Below the pieces are notes generated by a model that did no database searches, was not told the DNA's origin, and saw nothing but the letters and a program-made list of their open reading frames with translations. From Climacium dendroides (Eukaryota > Streptophyta > Bryopsida > Hypnales > Climaciaceae), in assembly GCA_950106755.1 (NCBI GenBank), contig OX467086.1, positions 16,572,001-16,636,000 of the forward strand: a stretch of 64,000 bases of DNA. Reading direction: 5' to 3'. Positions 1 to 11,978 of this stretch are shown here, one piece after another. How positions within the stretch are numbered: position 1 is the first letter of the stretch; every line of letters begins with the position of its first letter. The position numbers and the translations under genes were made by a program.

Positions 1-191
1 GGGTGCTTCAGCTGACTATGGAAATACTAACAAATAACTTTGTCAAGTGGCTCAATGTGAAAATTGCAAAGAAACATTTTCCAATCAGACATAGAATTGT
101 ATACAAAAAACAATTGTATAAATTAGTGTGCGTCAGGCTGTCCAATAAATAATACAATATGTGATGCATGTGGATTTTTTATATGAACACT

Positions 192-3100
192 CTAATACTC
201 TGCACATGCTATCAAATGGTCCTGTGTAGATAATTCTATAGCCCCTACCAGAGAAGCGTGGATGGGCCTGGCAAGCACAGTCTCTGGAGCTGTGAGGCTA
301 GTAGATTCCATCGTCGTTGTGATGAACACATCTGGTGGCTCCACGACCTCCCTCCGTGAGCGAGCTTCTTTTCGCAAGACAACTTTCCACCCAGGTTGCT
401 CTACAATATCGGAGAAAAATACTTGGGTGGTTTGGCTTGAAAAGATGAAGGGTTCAGCCATGCGTGGTAGCTTGTGTCGAAAATTGACCTGTAAGAAACC
501 AGCGTCATCACGAACATATGTGGGACTTCCTCAATTATCCGATTTTTTCATCCATTCGCAACGAAGAAGCACCATGGGTGCATTTAAAGGCCCATAATCC
601 AACTTCAAAATATTCTTCAACATTCCAACATAGTTGACAGCCACATCCCGAGCGTCGGTCGTGGGCACTTGAAACATAGATGCAATTCCGCTATCGTATG
701 TCAACATTGCAGCAGACATGTCGTTCTCTACTCGGTAGTGGTTTCCAAATGCCTTCATGCGTGTATATCGTATTGCTCTCTGTGACGGTCTACGGCTAAG
801 TAGCATTCTGTCCACATCCTCCGCATTCGAGACATCAATGCTCTCGCTACTTGCATACCGCAGCACCCATTCTTCAAAACATTCTATTGCCTCATTCACC
901 TCACACTCTGCTTGCCACTTTCTGCATGGACATCGATCAAATCAGGCAAACAGGAGGAAGATGCAATGCACAGTATACAACATACATACAATTGATCAAT
1001 GTATGCGTGGGACAATAGTTTGGGCCCCTAGTGAGGAGAATATGCTGACATAGTGAAGATAGAATGGTGCAGGCTTCTAGAAATGACTGTGAAGGCACTC
1101 AATGCTACTGTCATTTTCTACAAGAATGACTATATTGTCACTAAAAAATCACTACATCACAAGCTCTATCATTGAGACATTAAAAAGCAACCAGAACTGG
1201 GGACTTCTGTTAGGGTTTTGGAAAATTTAAATGATGCAGGTTCAGAGCCGCAGTACATACATGAGCCACGGCTGCATTATAGTTGCGTTGTTCAGAATGT
1301 ATTGATGAGCGAGGTTGCGTAGCGATGCGTCCATCATGTACGTTCGTCCAGCTCCTTCAAGAACCTCCTCAGCATCCCCGTATTCCTCATCTTCGTCCCA
1401 CACTCTTCTGTGCACAGCATCGAATTTGTGGAGGTATTCAGTGACAAAGCCAATGCACTCATCCTTCAAGTAACCTTCCGCCATTGACGCTTCAGGCCTC
1501 GACATATTTCGAATATATCCCTTCAATGTCTTCATGTACCTCTCAACGGGGTACATCCATCTGCTAGCCACTGGACCACACATGTCCAACTGCTGTACCA
1601 AGTGATATGGTAAGTGGGTCATGATGTCAAAGAATGATGGTGGAAATTCCATCTCCAGAAGCGCCATATTCTCTGCTACATCCGACTCTAGGAAATTGAA
1701 GTGCTCTGGATTATATACGTTTGTGCATAACCTCCGAAATACCTTTGACATCCTCATGATTGCCATCCTTGGACCTGGTTTCAATAAGCCACGCAAAGCT
1801 AGTGGCAGAACTTGCTGCATGAGCACGTGATAATCATGTGATTTGAGGCTACCAAATTTCTTCTTTCGAATGTGCTGACCCAAAGACGACGAGTATCCAG
1901 AAGGTGTCTTCAGTAACTCTATCCTACTGGCAAATTTGGAGAACTCTGCTTCAGTCAGGACGTACGAGGCTGCTGGTTTCATCATCTTCCCACCCCTCTT
2001 TGGATTTGGCATGAGCCACAGATGTGGACGAATATTCTTTCTTCTTAAATCCTGCCGCACTTTTATTGTGTCCTTCATCCCTGTAATTGTCTTCAAGAAA
2101 TTCTTTGCTAAATTCATTTCACAATGCATTACATCCAAGGTGTGCCTAATAAGTAAATCTTGCGTACAACAACACATACCAACACTGGATTTTATATTTT
2201 TGGTGCACATGAATGACCAATATAGAGTTTGTAGGAAAAGTAATTGTCAAAACCCTGAAATTTAAAACTACTCACTAGTAAGAATGACTCACTTGCTGCC
2301 ATCTATAAACATTAAAGGGAGTCATTCATGCTCATGAGTCATTGTCTATATTCTATATAGTCATTTCCAATATGAATCACTACTACGAACATCATTTGTA
2401 TTTACCTCCTCTGATCTCCAAATATGAAATTTTGAGTTGAAAATGACGCATGTAACTATGAAGTGATTGACTCACCTTCCAATACGGTAACAAGTAAAAG
2501 ATACTTTTCCTTTTCACTCCATGCACTTTGGATGGATCACCGGCTGCACCATCACGGTTCCCGACTACTTTCCAGCTTCATACTCTTCAGCATAATGTAA
2601 TTGCTCTTCCACTGACACCACTCTCGGTTTACCTCTACACTCTATTTCTCCATTGAAGTGATCCTTCATTGCATGTGACCGAAATGGATGGTTGTCAGGT
2701 AGCCACCTTCTTGTTCCACCGTATGTTTGCTTTCCTAACTCAACAGAATGCTCACATACCAAATCAGACCCACAACATGGGCATGCAGCGTAACCTTGGT
2801 GAGCAAAGCCTCCGACTGTACCATATCCTGGGAAATCATGAATTGTCCACAACAATACAGCTCTGAAGCTAAAATTTCTGCTTCCCAACTCCTTGGTGAC
2901 ATCATACGCCGGGATGCCTGCCCAAAGTTGTAGGAACTCATCTATGAGAGGTTTCATATATACATCAAACACCTCTGATGTCACAGAAGATTTTCCAGGT
3001 ATTAGCAAAGCCAACAAGACAAAAAACTTCTTTGTGCTCAGCCAAGGGGGGAGATTGTAGTTCAGCAGCAAAACGGGCCACGTTGACCAAGTTGACCGTG

Positions 3101-4247
3101 TTTGCTTGAAGGGATTCACTCCATCTGCAGCTAATGCAAAGTGGGCATTCCGCGGATTAGATTTGAATTGTGGGTCCATATTGTTGTGGAAATGGTGCCA
3201 TGCCTTGGAATCACAAGGATGTCTAACGAGGTTGTCTCCTCCCTCCCGGTTGCTTTGATTCTTAGAATGCCACAACATAAGTTCAAAAATGGCTGGGCTT
3301 CGAAACATTCTTTGCAGGCGTGGAATAATTGGAAAATGCCGGAGCACTTTCAGTGGATGGACTCTGTGCTGTTCATCCTTGTAGCGTGGTTCATTGCATT
3401 TAGGACAACGCAATGCATCAACATGCTCTCCTCTAAAAAGCACACAACCTTTGGGACACGCATGAATGTTGTTGTATGAAAGGCCAAGCTTCTTAGTCAG
3501 GGTCTTTGCAGCATAGTGATTCTTAGGTAAAGAATTATTTTCCGAAAGAAGGTGACTCTGCAATACTGTCAACAGCTCATCCACAAAGCAATTGCTAACC
3601 CCGTGTACAGTACAGAGATTCATCAACAATATTGTAGCTGCAAGTGTGGTGCACTTAGCTCCGTTGTATAGTTGGTGCAATGCATCCTCCAACGCTACAG
3701 GGTCGAAATCCACTTCTTTAGTGTCTTCAATGCTATTCACTTCTTCCGCAGCATCAGCTCCTCCACCACTAAGCTGGAACTCAGCACTAGCATCTGCATT
3801 GCTACTAAAAGATTCCTGAACAACATCAGCTACTGCAAAAGCGTCCATCATTGCATCACAAGCTCTTTCTTGTAAGTCAAGAACATCATCCCTGTTATCA
3901 AATGCATCATCTATCATTTGTCGTGTGTTGATCTGTTCGTCTAAAACGGGTGGGCCATAGTTTGTTGGCCTTTAGAAATCCGCCTCCCACTCATCATCTG
4001 ACGAATCCCGTTGCCCAGGACCTCTCCATACTCGAAAATGTGCATCTCGACCATTGCGAATGAGGTGAAGTCTTACTATGGAAAGTTTTAGTGTCCGATG
4101 ACCCTTACACACTGAACATGGACAATGCATGTGCTGTATGTTTAGCAATCGAGCTCTATTCACCTTGCGAACCCATAGGCGATCATCACGAAGTTCTTGC
4201 CTCCTGCGGTTAGACAATGGTGCCCCTACTGGCTGCATGCTGTGCAC
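192..4247 (-). pseudogene. CACTA tnp2-type transposase, inactivated
   Basis: Transposase of the plant tnp2 family, which cuts and moves CACTA elements. Reading leftward: an N-terminal segment (4247-3975) with a CPCSVCKG zinc-finger-like motif; the tnp2 core (3917-2476) with CPKC, CPCCGSD and DFPGYGTVGG; after an intron of 2475-2159, a segment starting LLIRHTLDVMHCE and passing into a DUF4218-like region with YPVERYMKTLKGYIRN (2158-1242); and a DUF4216-like C-terminus (899-192) with MLKNILKLDYGPL and EPFIFSSQTTQVFF. The gene is broken at three places. TAA at 3974-3972 interrupts an otherwise open frame for 18 codons before the next ORF. A one-base frameshift near 2567 puts the expected RKSIFYLLPYWK segment in another frame. 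TGA at 533-531 sits 23 codons before the final segment, in the same frame. The introns contain TAGTCAT-type repeats. Confidence 0.9.
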
Positions 4248-4389
4248 TGTGACAAAGGATAGGAAAGACTACAGTCTGCATAGTATGTTTGTTCTGCATT
4301 CCAAAGAATACATTCTGTTGTCAGTAATATATAGTGGAGGTAAGCATTCATGTTTTTGATAGTCAAATGCGGCACTTCCACTACATTTG

Positions 4390-5880
4390 TATGCTGAAAA
4401 TGGCAAGTTCACCCCCACAAAATATGGAAATAACTAATCATTTATAAATCATAGCATGTACATTTATAAACTAGAAATGGAAACCCACCTATAAAATGGA
4501 CATACAAATTGCCTCTATTGATCTCACTAGCTATATACATTCATAGAATTTCTTTTAAACATGACCTCTACAAGAAATGGACATTAAGATGCTTCTAGTC
4601 TAGGATCTACATTCATGCAAATGAATGGTAAAGCTAGGTGAACTAAATTATTGCACACAAAATTGCCTCCATTGATGCCAAGAGATTATTGCAATTACAA
4701 TGCAATACCTAGAAATAATTGGAAATGAATATGCCTCTACTAATCACTCTTTATTCAAAAAATTTGAATAGGAATTCAAACTACATTCATGCAATTAGAA
4801 TGTGAAGCCAAAAAATAATTGGAGATTAATAAAATGTCTTTCCCTATTTAAAGTCTAAATTCTTTCAATTAGAATGTGAAGCCCAAAGAAATTGCAAATG
4901 GAAATTATCCTACTCATGAAACTACATAGTGGCAATTAGAATGTGAAGGCCAAAAAAAATAAAAAACAAATTCACTCTATTCATGCAACTCCATTAATGC
5001 AATTAGAATGTGAAGCCCATAAATAAATGGAGATAGTAATTACTCTAACTACCCATGGAATTACATTTCTACAATTACAAATTAAAGTGAAAGCCAAAAA
5101 AAATAGGAGATTGATAAGGGTTTTTTTCCATGAAATTACAATCTTACAAGTCCAAATGTGATGCCAAAAAAATTGGAAATGGTAATTCCTCTACTCATGC
5201 AACTACATTAATTAGTCAATTTCAATGTAAAGCTACGAGTACCTCTAATGATCTTTCTTCATTTATGCAAGTATTATGCAAAGTACTCATATGATTGAAT
5301 TGAACATGCCCAACATGTTATCCGCTGCAAGTACAAATTAAAAAAATAAAGGCTACAAAATAACAAATTGCAATTGCAATGTGTTGTCCATTTGCTATAG
5401 TTAGCTTTACAGAAAGTAAAGCTAAAACAATATGGAGACTATATATGAACATGCATCTTAGACTCATAGTAACTGCATTCAGCCTTAGCGAAAGAGAAGT
5501 CCACAAAAAATTGGAAACCTATTACAATTTGCAGTCCCATTAATAGCTATGGACAATACTTGTAGAAAGACAAACCCTCCTCCTCAAATAAAGATGGACA
5601 TGCTTCTCATACGTACGTCCACTAGCTAAATTCATCTGTAGCAAAAGAAAAGCCATATAAAATTGGAGATCAAAATGAAACTCTTGATCCCATTGTATAT
5701 ATTCAACACATTCTAAAGCAAAGTCAACAAAAAATGAAAATAACAATGTATTCTGTAATCCAACTACGTTTAGTCAATTTCAATGTAAAGCAAACCAAAG
5801 TTTTATGATCCCACTTGAGTACTTGTAAAACCAAAGTTTTATGATCGCACTTGAGTACTTGTAAAACAAAATATCTCTTT
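4390..5880. repeat. Degenerate ~70-bp tandem-like repeat array, AT-rich
   Basis: The core CAATTAGAATGTGAAGCC occurs at 4792-4809, 4866-4883, 4933-4950 and 5000-5017 (67-74 base spacing), with weaker copies at 5072-5095, about 5150-5163 and 5215-5233. Each core is followed by an A-run and a GGAAAT/GGAGAT stretch, then a CTACTCATGCAACTACATT-like segment. The array lies just upstream of the tnp2 pseudogene in the interior of the CACTA element. It holds no credible coding sequence. It may be an internal promoter or transposase-binding array, or simply satellite-like expansion. Confidence 0.75.
5795..5866. repeat. 36-bp tandem duplication
   Basis: Two copies (5795-5830 and 5831-5866) of a unit beginning CCAAAGTTTTATGATC, differing at one base. 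They sit at the end of the ~70-bp repeat array. Confidence 0.9.
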
Positions 5881-5959
5881 CTGGGGCTGAAATAGTACCT
5901 CAGTTTGTTTAATGCATGAATGAACACCATAGCTCTATCCTTATCGACGGTCACTATGG

Positions 5960-7150
5960 AATAATTATAGGGTCATTCATGAAAAAATGACTACCAAAAG
6001 ACTTCAATACAGATAGTAACTCCAAGACAATGACTTAGAAATGAATTAGTGCAGTCATTTTAGTAGGACTCTTATTGAAGTTCTATTTTAATGACTTATA
6101 CGTTATTTAGATAGTGTTGCCGTCATTCAGAGCTCAGTAATTATTATAGAGGCAATGACGTGGCAGTGGATACGTTTCCCAAACAATCATGAGATACCTT
6201 CCATAGTTCTCATATAGTTTGCATTCACTTACTTGGTTGTGAATACTTTCACTCTGACAGACATTACTTCATTGATTCCGTTGCTGAACTGCTTGTTTCC
6301 ATGGCCGTCAAGTCTCCCATCCATGCTGCTACTATACTAGGCACAATTCTATGGCTAATGGTTACTACATAATTAAGATAATTACACCTAAAACCGTCCA
6401 AATAAACTTTTAGCATAGTTCCCATTATAATATTGAAATTTCTTTTTAAGTAATTTCTTTGTTAGTTGCTAGGAGATTCTAAACTCTCTTAGAATACCTT
6501 TTTTGGACACCATGCAAAAAAACTATGAATTTCTGAAGTGCTAAAAATAGATTGTTCTAAAGCCAACCTTACACTCTCATAAACAGTAGAAGTACCTGTC
6601 AGCAAAATGACTAGTTACGTGGACGATTTTTGGAAAAGGTCACTGCTAGGTGTAGTTACCTTATTGGATGGTTGTGTTGGATGCAAAACAACAATGAATG
6701 CACACCCTTCTAAGGTTCATTGACTCCATATACATGACTATGCTAAATAGTGAGTCTTCATCTGCAAGGCTTTAGATATTCTGATCTCCACATTCTATCC
6801 TAGCACAATTTTGAGCACCTACTACTACTTGAACTACATTCATATAAAGCTAGTCTGAATTGTGTATTGATGAAATTATTGTGATTAGGTGATCATGCTA
6901 CATTGGTGAACACCTAAGTTACTTAAGTAGAATCTATAGTTCAAAATTTGATTGTAGCATGACTACTTGAATGTCAAATGATTGCAGCGCAAGATTGGAA
7001 TGAGTAGTGCAATTAGAAATCAGACTGCTTCATGATTACTCTAAGTCAAAGATTGAGTTCTGATGCTCAGTTGTGCATTAACTTGGTTGTTGCCTATGCA
7101 CACCCTAAATTTGCTTGCTTTCTCCTTAGTTTGAGCTCCTTCTTCATCAT
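5960..7150. other. Interior CACTA spacer without recognisable genes
   Basis: AT-rich DNA. 5960-6160 carries several GTCATT/ATGAC motifs like those at the element's right end. The remainder to about 7150 has no ORF or RNA gene that I can support. Confidence 0.5.
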
Positions 7151-7228
7151 GTCTCCTTCCTCAATAGGTCTCCTTCCTCAGCAGGTCTCCTTCCTCAATA
7201 GGTCTCCTTCCTCAACAGGTCTCCTTTT
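7151..7228. repeat. 17-bp minisatellite, about 4.6 copies
   Basis: The unit GTCTCCTTCCTCAATAG is repeated from 7151 with substitutions only at the AATAG/AGCAG/AACAG end; the fifth copy is partial. Seventeen is not a multiple of three, so the ORF through it cycles frames, and there is no sign that it is coding. Confidence 0.9.
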
Positions 7229-7639
7229 GTGTGCTCCTGATCCTGCATTGCTTCACTAGTCTTCTACCCTGACCGCATTCTACTTCTGCAACAAAGTAAC
7301 TATGGAAGATAGTGAAACTCCTCAGAAATCACTTTATGAGCTTGCAAGAGATGCACGTGTGAAAGAGAATCAAAAATGCTTGAAACCACTAAAAATAGCA
7401 ACTGCAGCCTTGTGAGTCCTGTAGCACCCAACAAGTTTGTGTCAATGGCTGAACACCGTGAAGATAGGAGGTAATGTGTTAGATTTGAATTGCCAGCTTT
7501 TATGAGGCTGTCAAAACCGCGGCAAATTCGGTTGCAGTTCTCTCCCAGTGTCTCTCTAGTGCTTTGGAAGTCATATACTCTAGAAATGAGAACGGACAGT
7601 CATTAAAAAGTACTTTCATGTCTTTCTTCTATCATTCCT

Positions 7640-8110
7640 AAGACACCAAATGACAGGAAGGAGTCTCCAATGGCAGACACGTGTCAAAATCTGCTTGCAC
7701 TGCCGCGTTTTAGCGGCCCCGATTTTGTCTCTCAGTTTTCGGAGTTCTAGGCGCCGGCGAGCTGTGTTTCTGGAGCTCCGACTCCGATGCATGTTGGAAT
7801 CTTTCGTGAGATGGGTTTTTGGGCATGTTCTCGATAGCTCCATGCTCTGTGCTGTCTCCCTCCACCGCTAATTCTTGAAACGATTTGTTGTCTTCAGTCA
7901 TGAGGTGGTTGCTCAGGAGGGGGAGATTCGAAGCAGCAAGCAGCAGAGCGGTAGTGCTCCACCTCGTCGAAGCAAGCGCCTGCACTTGCATGTCGTCGCA
8001 GTAGAGGAGACGGAGTGCACAACGGAGGGGGAGGCCAACGATGCCATTAGCAGCGACTCCATCGCTAGTTCGGAAGGTGGAGGGTACGTGTTTCTTGAAT
8101 CAATCTGAGA
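7640..8110 (+). other. GC-richer leader of the captured UBP segment
   Basis: 7640-8110 is richer in G+C than its surroundings and has short overlapping ORFs, one encoding SGSAPPRRSKRLHLHVVA and an acidic/Ser tail at 7875-8108 and ending just before a GTGGGTGT stretch. It directly precedes the ZnF-UBP-like piece and may be the captured promoter and first exon of the donor gene. No product is recognised. Confidence 0.35.
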
Positions 8111-8199
8111 TTGTGGGTGGGTGTCTTGTGAGCCGCTTTAGATGTTGGTGCAGCAAGTGACACTAGGGTTTTGCCGATGTACAATAAGTTTTTTAGATT

Positions 8200-9360
8200 T
8201 TGGCTCTTCGGTGTTTTGGGCCACAATTTAGTTTGGCACTAAAATGCATTTCCATTGATTTGCAAGCAATTTCTGTCATGAGTGGGATTCAAAGCCGCAT
8301 GTCTAGTTTCCTCTCTTTCTGCGAGCATGAGCGCCGACTGTTTTCTACCTGCAATTTCGGTCATGAGCAGGATTCCGAGATAAGTAGTTCCCTTCTGTAG
8401 CTAGAATGTCCAGAACCGCTCCAAGTCGATGATGCATAGCCAAGAGTTTGTGGATTTTTCTTGCTTGTGGGCACGTAGGATGCGGTTGGCACTCACCTGA
8501 TGTTCACGATGCCACACCCTTGACTCTGAGATTTGGGCATGCAAAGACTCACTGCAACCTCACCATGATGGACTTCGTTGCGAAAAGCAGCAATTGTATT
8601 GTAGAAGACCATATCCAAACATTGAAGCAGTGTTTTTGAAGGCTGATTTAGAACAAGCCGAAGCACGTCAGGTCGAATGAGGTGAACCCGAAGAAGATCA
8701 AACTAAAACAGGTCCGGCTGATTCAGGCCAACTTTATTCTAGCCTCGTCACAGTAGAGGTGACGGAGACAATTCCTCAGACCATTTGTGGGTAGGCGGGT
8801 GATCAAGGGTTTGAGGAATTTGGGCAACGTGTGCTTCTTCAACTCAGTGATGCAGAACCTGGTTGGGGTGAGTATACTTTTCCAACATTTTAGCCAAGAG
8901 TCTTCCGTGCAAGAAGGTATTTTGAAGAAAGCTCTGAGGAACTTCTTTCAGGACATGTATCCCACAGCAAGACAGAGCTGACGGTGGTTTAGCCAGGACA
9001 ATCCACACTAACTCGGCCCTTTGCAGGCACTGTGGGGAATGCCGTGTCTCCTCGTTGTTGTTTTTTGCTATTTGCACTAAAGCACCGAGGTTCAAGGGGT
9101 TCTAGCAACAAGACAGTCACGAGCTCTTACGTTGTTTATTGGATGGATTGCACATGGAGGAAAAAAGCATGCGGAAGTCTGTTGAGTCAAATGGCTCGGA
9201 GGATGGCCCTGTGTTTGTAGAGCGCAAGTTTGGTATACAGCTTTCCAGCACTGTGCCTTGCTGTGAATGTGTGCACTCGTCAGATGTTTACAAGCCTTAT
9301 CTGGATTTGTCGTTGCCCATCCCGTCGAAGCAGGAGCGGTCAGGAGTGGTCGGAAGTTGA
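8200..9360 (+). pseudogene. Captured fragment of a ubiquitin-specific protease (UBP1/UBP2 type)
   Basis: Remains of a host deubiquitinase gene inside the CACTA element. In order: a ZnF-UBP-like piece near 8448-8530 with LACGHVGCGWHS and Cys/His residues; the catalytic Cys box near 8805-8867, GLRNLGNVCFFNSVMQNL, followed by a good donor (GTGAGT at 8868); a LKKALRNFFQDMYPTA segment at about 8920-8970 that in UBP1/2 proteins follows the Cys box; a DGLHMEE stretch at 9142; and FGIQLSSTVPCCEC ... YKPYLDLSLPIPSKQ at about 9230-9330. That order matches plant UBP1/UBP2. The pieces lie in different frames with stops between them, the usual NTC is NVC, and I see no C-terminal His box. It is therefore a decayed transduplicate rather than a working enzyme. 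The parent gene should exist elsewhere in the genome. Confidence 0.85.
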
Positions 9361-11960
9361 ATCGATTCGCTCGCAGTTGCCGCAGCTCGTAGGATTTTGA
9401 TTATGAATCCATTCATTTGTTAGTTTTGTGCATAGAATGGGGCACTCCTTGTGGCATTCTTGTGACCCGATCAACACAATTGTAGACATTTTTTCTCTTG
9501 AATTTTTATTTATCATTGTGTTGAATTCATTCAATTGTCGTTAGAGCCTGGCTTGTAGATGGATTCCTAGTTCATTCGCAGTTTGTGTATTCGGTTGTAT
9601 TGGTAATCCAATTTCGTGTTTTTTTGTCTGAATTTGTTAGGCTTCTGACGATGCTTTGTGCTCCTCCATTGTTTTCCACTTGCAACTGAAGTTGTGGCCG
9701 TTGTGTGTTGTTGTTGGCAACAACTCCAAGGTAGCGGTTTTGAAGATTCCACGAAGGTCTGCATCAAAATCCGTTGCTGTTGGAGAGGCGTGGCCACCTC
9801 GTAGGAGTGCTTGTTTACTTGGGCGCTAGAGTTTGGAGGAACCAGTGCATTTGCAAAAGAAGGAAGGAGCAGCAAATTCGAACGGACAAATGAGCACCCA
9901 AGATGAGTACTCCTCCGACGACTCCTAATCTGATTTCGATCCCAAGCTAGCAGGTACGCTTTCTGTTGACCATCTCATGGAATTGCATTTCGTGTTTAGT
10001 CTTTGTAATTTGCAGTGACTAAGATCTAAACAATTAGATATGTGAGTTTCACAGACTGAGCAAGAAGAAATTAGAATGTCTAGATTTGATGTGAGTACTG
10101 AATGGGATTGATGCCCGTAATCACGCCCTCACTGCGCAAATAGACCCGCCATCGCCATGATCGACAACTTGCCATTCTTAGTCGGATTCACCTTGAACTT
10201 TGCCTACATCTACGGATCACTGGCAACTCCTTCAAGATCAAATTTCGTCCCGCTAGGCTAGAACACATCGTGTCTTCAAAAACAAATCAAACACGCGCCC
10301 ATTCCGCCAACCTAGCCAACCTATGTACGGCTACCAAAATTTTCGCTCCTTTCAGTTGCGTGAAACCATTTAGTCCAGGATAGTTCTTAGGGTCGGATTC
10401 AGTGTCATCTGCTATGTAAGACAGGATGGCAACTCTATGTATAATTGTTGCTCTCATTCCTTGTAGATAGAGCTTTGGATTTTGTTTGAGTTGGGACGTT
10501 ACTATGTCTTGCCCTGTCACTAATTTTAATTAGGGTGGATTAAATCTTACGTTCTTTGAAGGGAATTTGGGTTCGCAAGTTAGGGTCTACAGCTTTAGTA
10601 ATTCTTCATACAGAAGATTTATGCACTTGATTGAATCGACAGTTTAATTCGTTGGGGTTGTCGTAGACTCGTAGTCTGTTTGTATTGAGTCTGAGATCAA
10701 TCTTGCCTGCTGTAAGTACTTGAGCCATGTCCGATCCTAGCTTGTGAATGCAAGATTCGACCCATTCTATTTAATTTCTATAGCTAATCCATCATGAGTA
10801 GAAATCCCGTGAAGTTGTGTATAAATATTCTTTTTCCTACTTTAGTTGCTCATGTATTGATGAAATTGTCATGTAACAGTCAGTCTGGAAGGAGTTACAA
10901 TTCACTGTGCTTTAGATGCTCAATTGAGTGCAAGGAGAGAATATGAGAGAATTAGTAGTTGGTCAGGCTTGAAGTGGCTGAAATACATGTGCTAAGAATG
11001 GGGAAGCCAGAATTGACAAAATGTGCACATATCTTTGCAAGTGCAAGCTAATGTAGGATGATGGATTGTCGTGATTTTAGTTTTTTAAGTTTGTAAGAGT
11101 ATATGCTATTGTTTTATGTGAAAGATTGAAATGAAGCTCCGAGCATTTGCAACAAGTGAGTTCATTTGTACTTTCTTTAGGGTTATGTTGACTTATAGTC
11201 ATACAAAAGTGCAAAATAGTTTAGACCGTAGGATGTGATTGGATTTCTAATGTTTCTGGTCTTCTTTTCAGTAGACTGATAGTAGGATGATAATTGGGGA
11301 GCATTGGTTCTACTGTTTTGTTGAATGTTAGTGTTTCTATCGATGTAGGTGGATGAAATATTGCAAAAGATTGGGTAGTTTATTGTATCTTTCTTTTGTA
11401 TAGGGTTCTAGTTGGAAATGGGTTGAATGAAGTATGAGTAGACTAGTTGCATGTGATTGGATTTCCACCTTTTGCTTGGTGTTTTTTAGGTAGATAATTG
11501 CTTTCTCATACCATGTAAGTACGTGATTTCACCTATCTCCATTCATTTCCAAGTTTCACTTCTTAATAGGTTGCATGTATATACATTTTCATGTGAGTGT
11601 TGCCTCATTGTAGCAGAAATTGGCTAACCATTTATAATTTCTAGAATTGTATTTGACAATAGTGTATCTCGTGAAATGAGAATATTTCATGAAGCAGTAC
11701 ACCTTGAAGATATGAACCCATCCTAAGTGAGTCCTTAGGTTTTTATAGGTCATATGTAGTGTTGTTGTAGTTGTGTGGAAGTGATTCTTTTCGCTCTTTT
11801 GCCATGTTAAAGTGCTGTCTCAATCATAGAAGAGTCATTGTCTAGTCACACAGTCAATTGTAGTCATAGTAGAGTCACTTTGTAGTCACATAGTTACATG
11901 CAAATATAATAGAGTCACTACGTAGTCATAGACTAGTCAAAAGCAGTCATGAATCTAATA
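9361..11960. other. Interior CACTA spacer; possible captured UTR sequence
   Basis: No ORF with recognisable homology. 9560-9950 is moderately GC-rich and may be the end of the captured UBP region. 10000-11800 is AT-rich, promoter- or UTR-like DNA. 11820-11960 is a dense cluster of AGTCAT/TAGTCAC motifs immediately upstream of the ORF2-like gene, matching the motif at the right end of the element. Confidence 0.45.
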
Positions 11961-11978
11961 TTTTTTTTTGTTGTCAGC

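Noticed and set aside
2273..2290. CACTAGTAAGAATGACTC within a tnp2 intron as a nested element end
   Set aside because: No matching inverted end or target duplication nearby; the TAGTCAT-type motif explains it.
7254..7260. CACTAGT as a possible left terminus of a smaller CACTA element
   Set aside because: The following bases (CTTCTACCC) do not match the right-end repeat AGAAAAGGGG, and the preceding bases do not match TCA.
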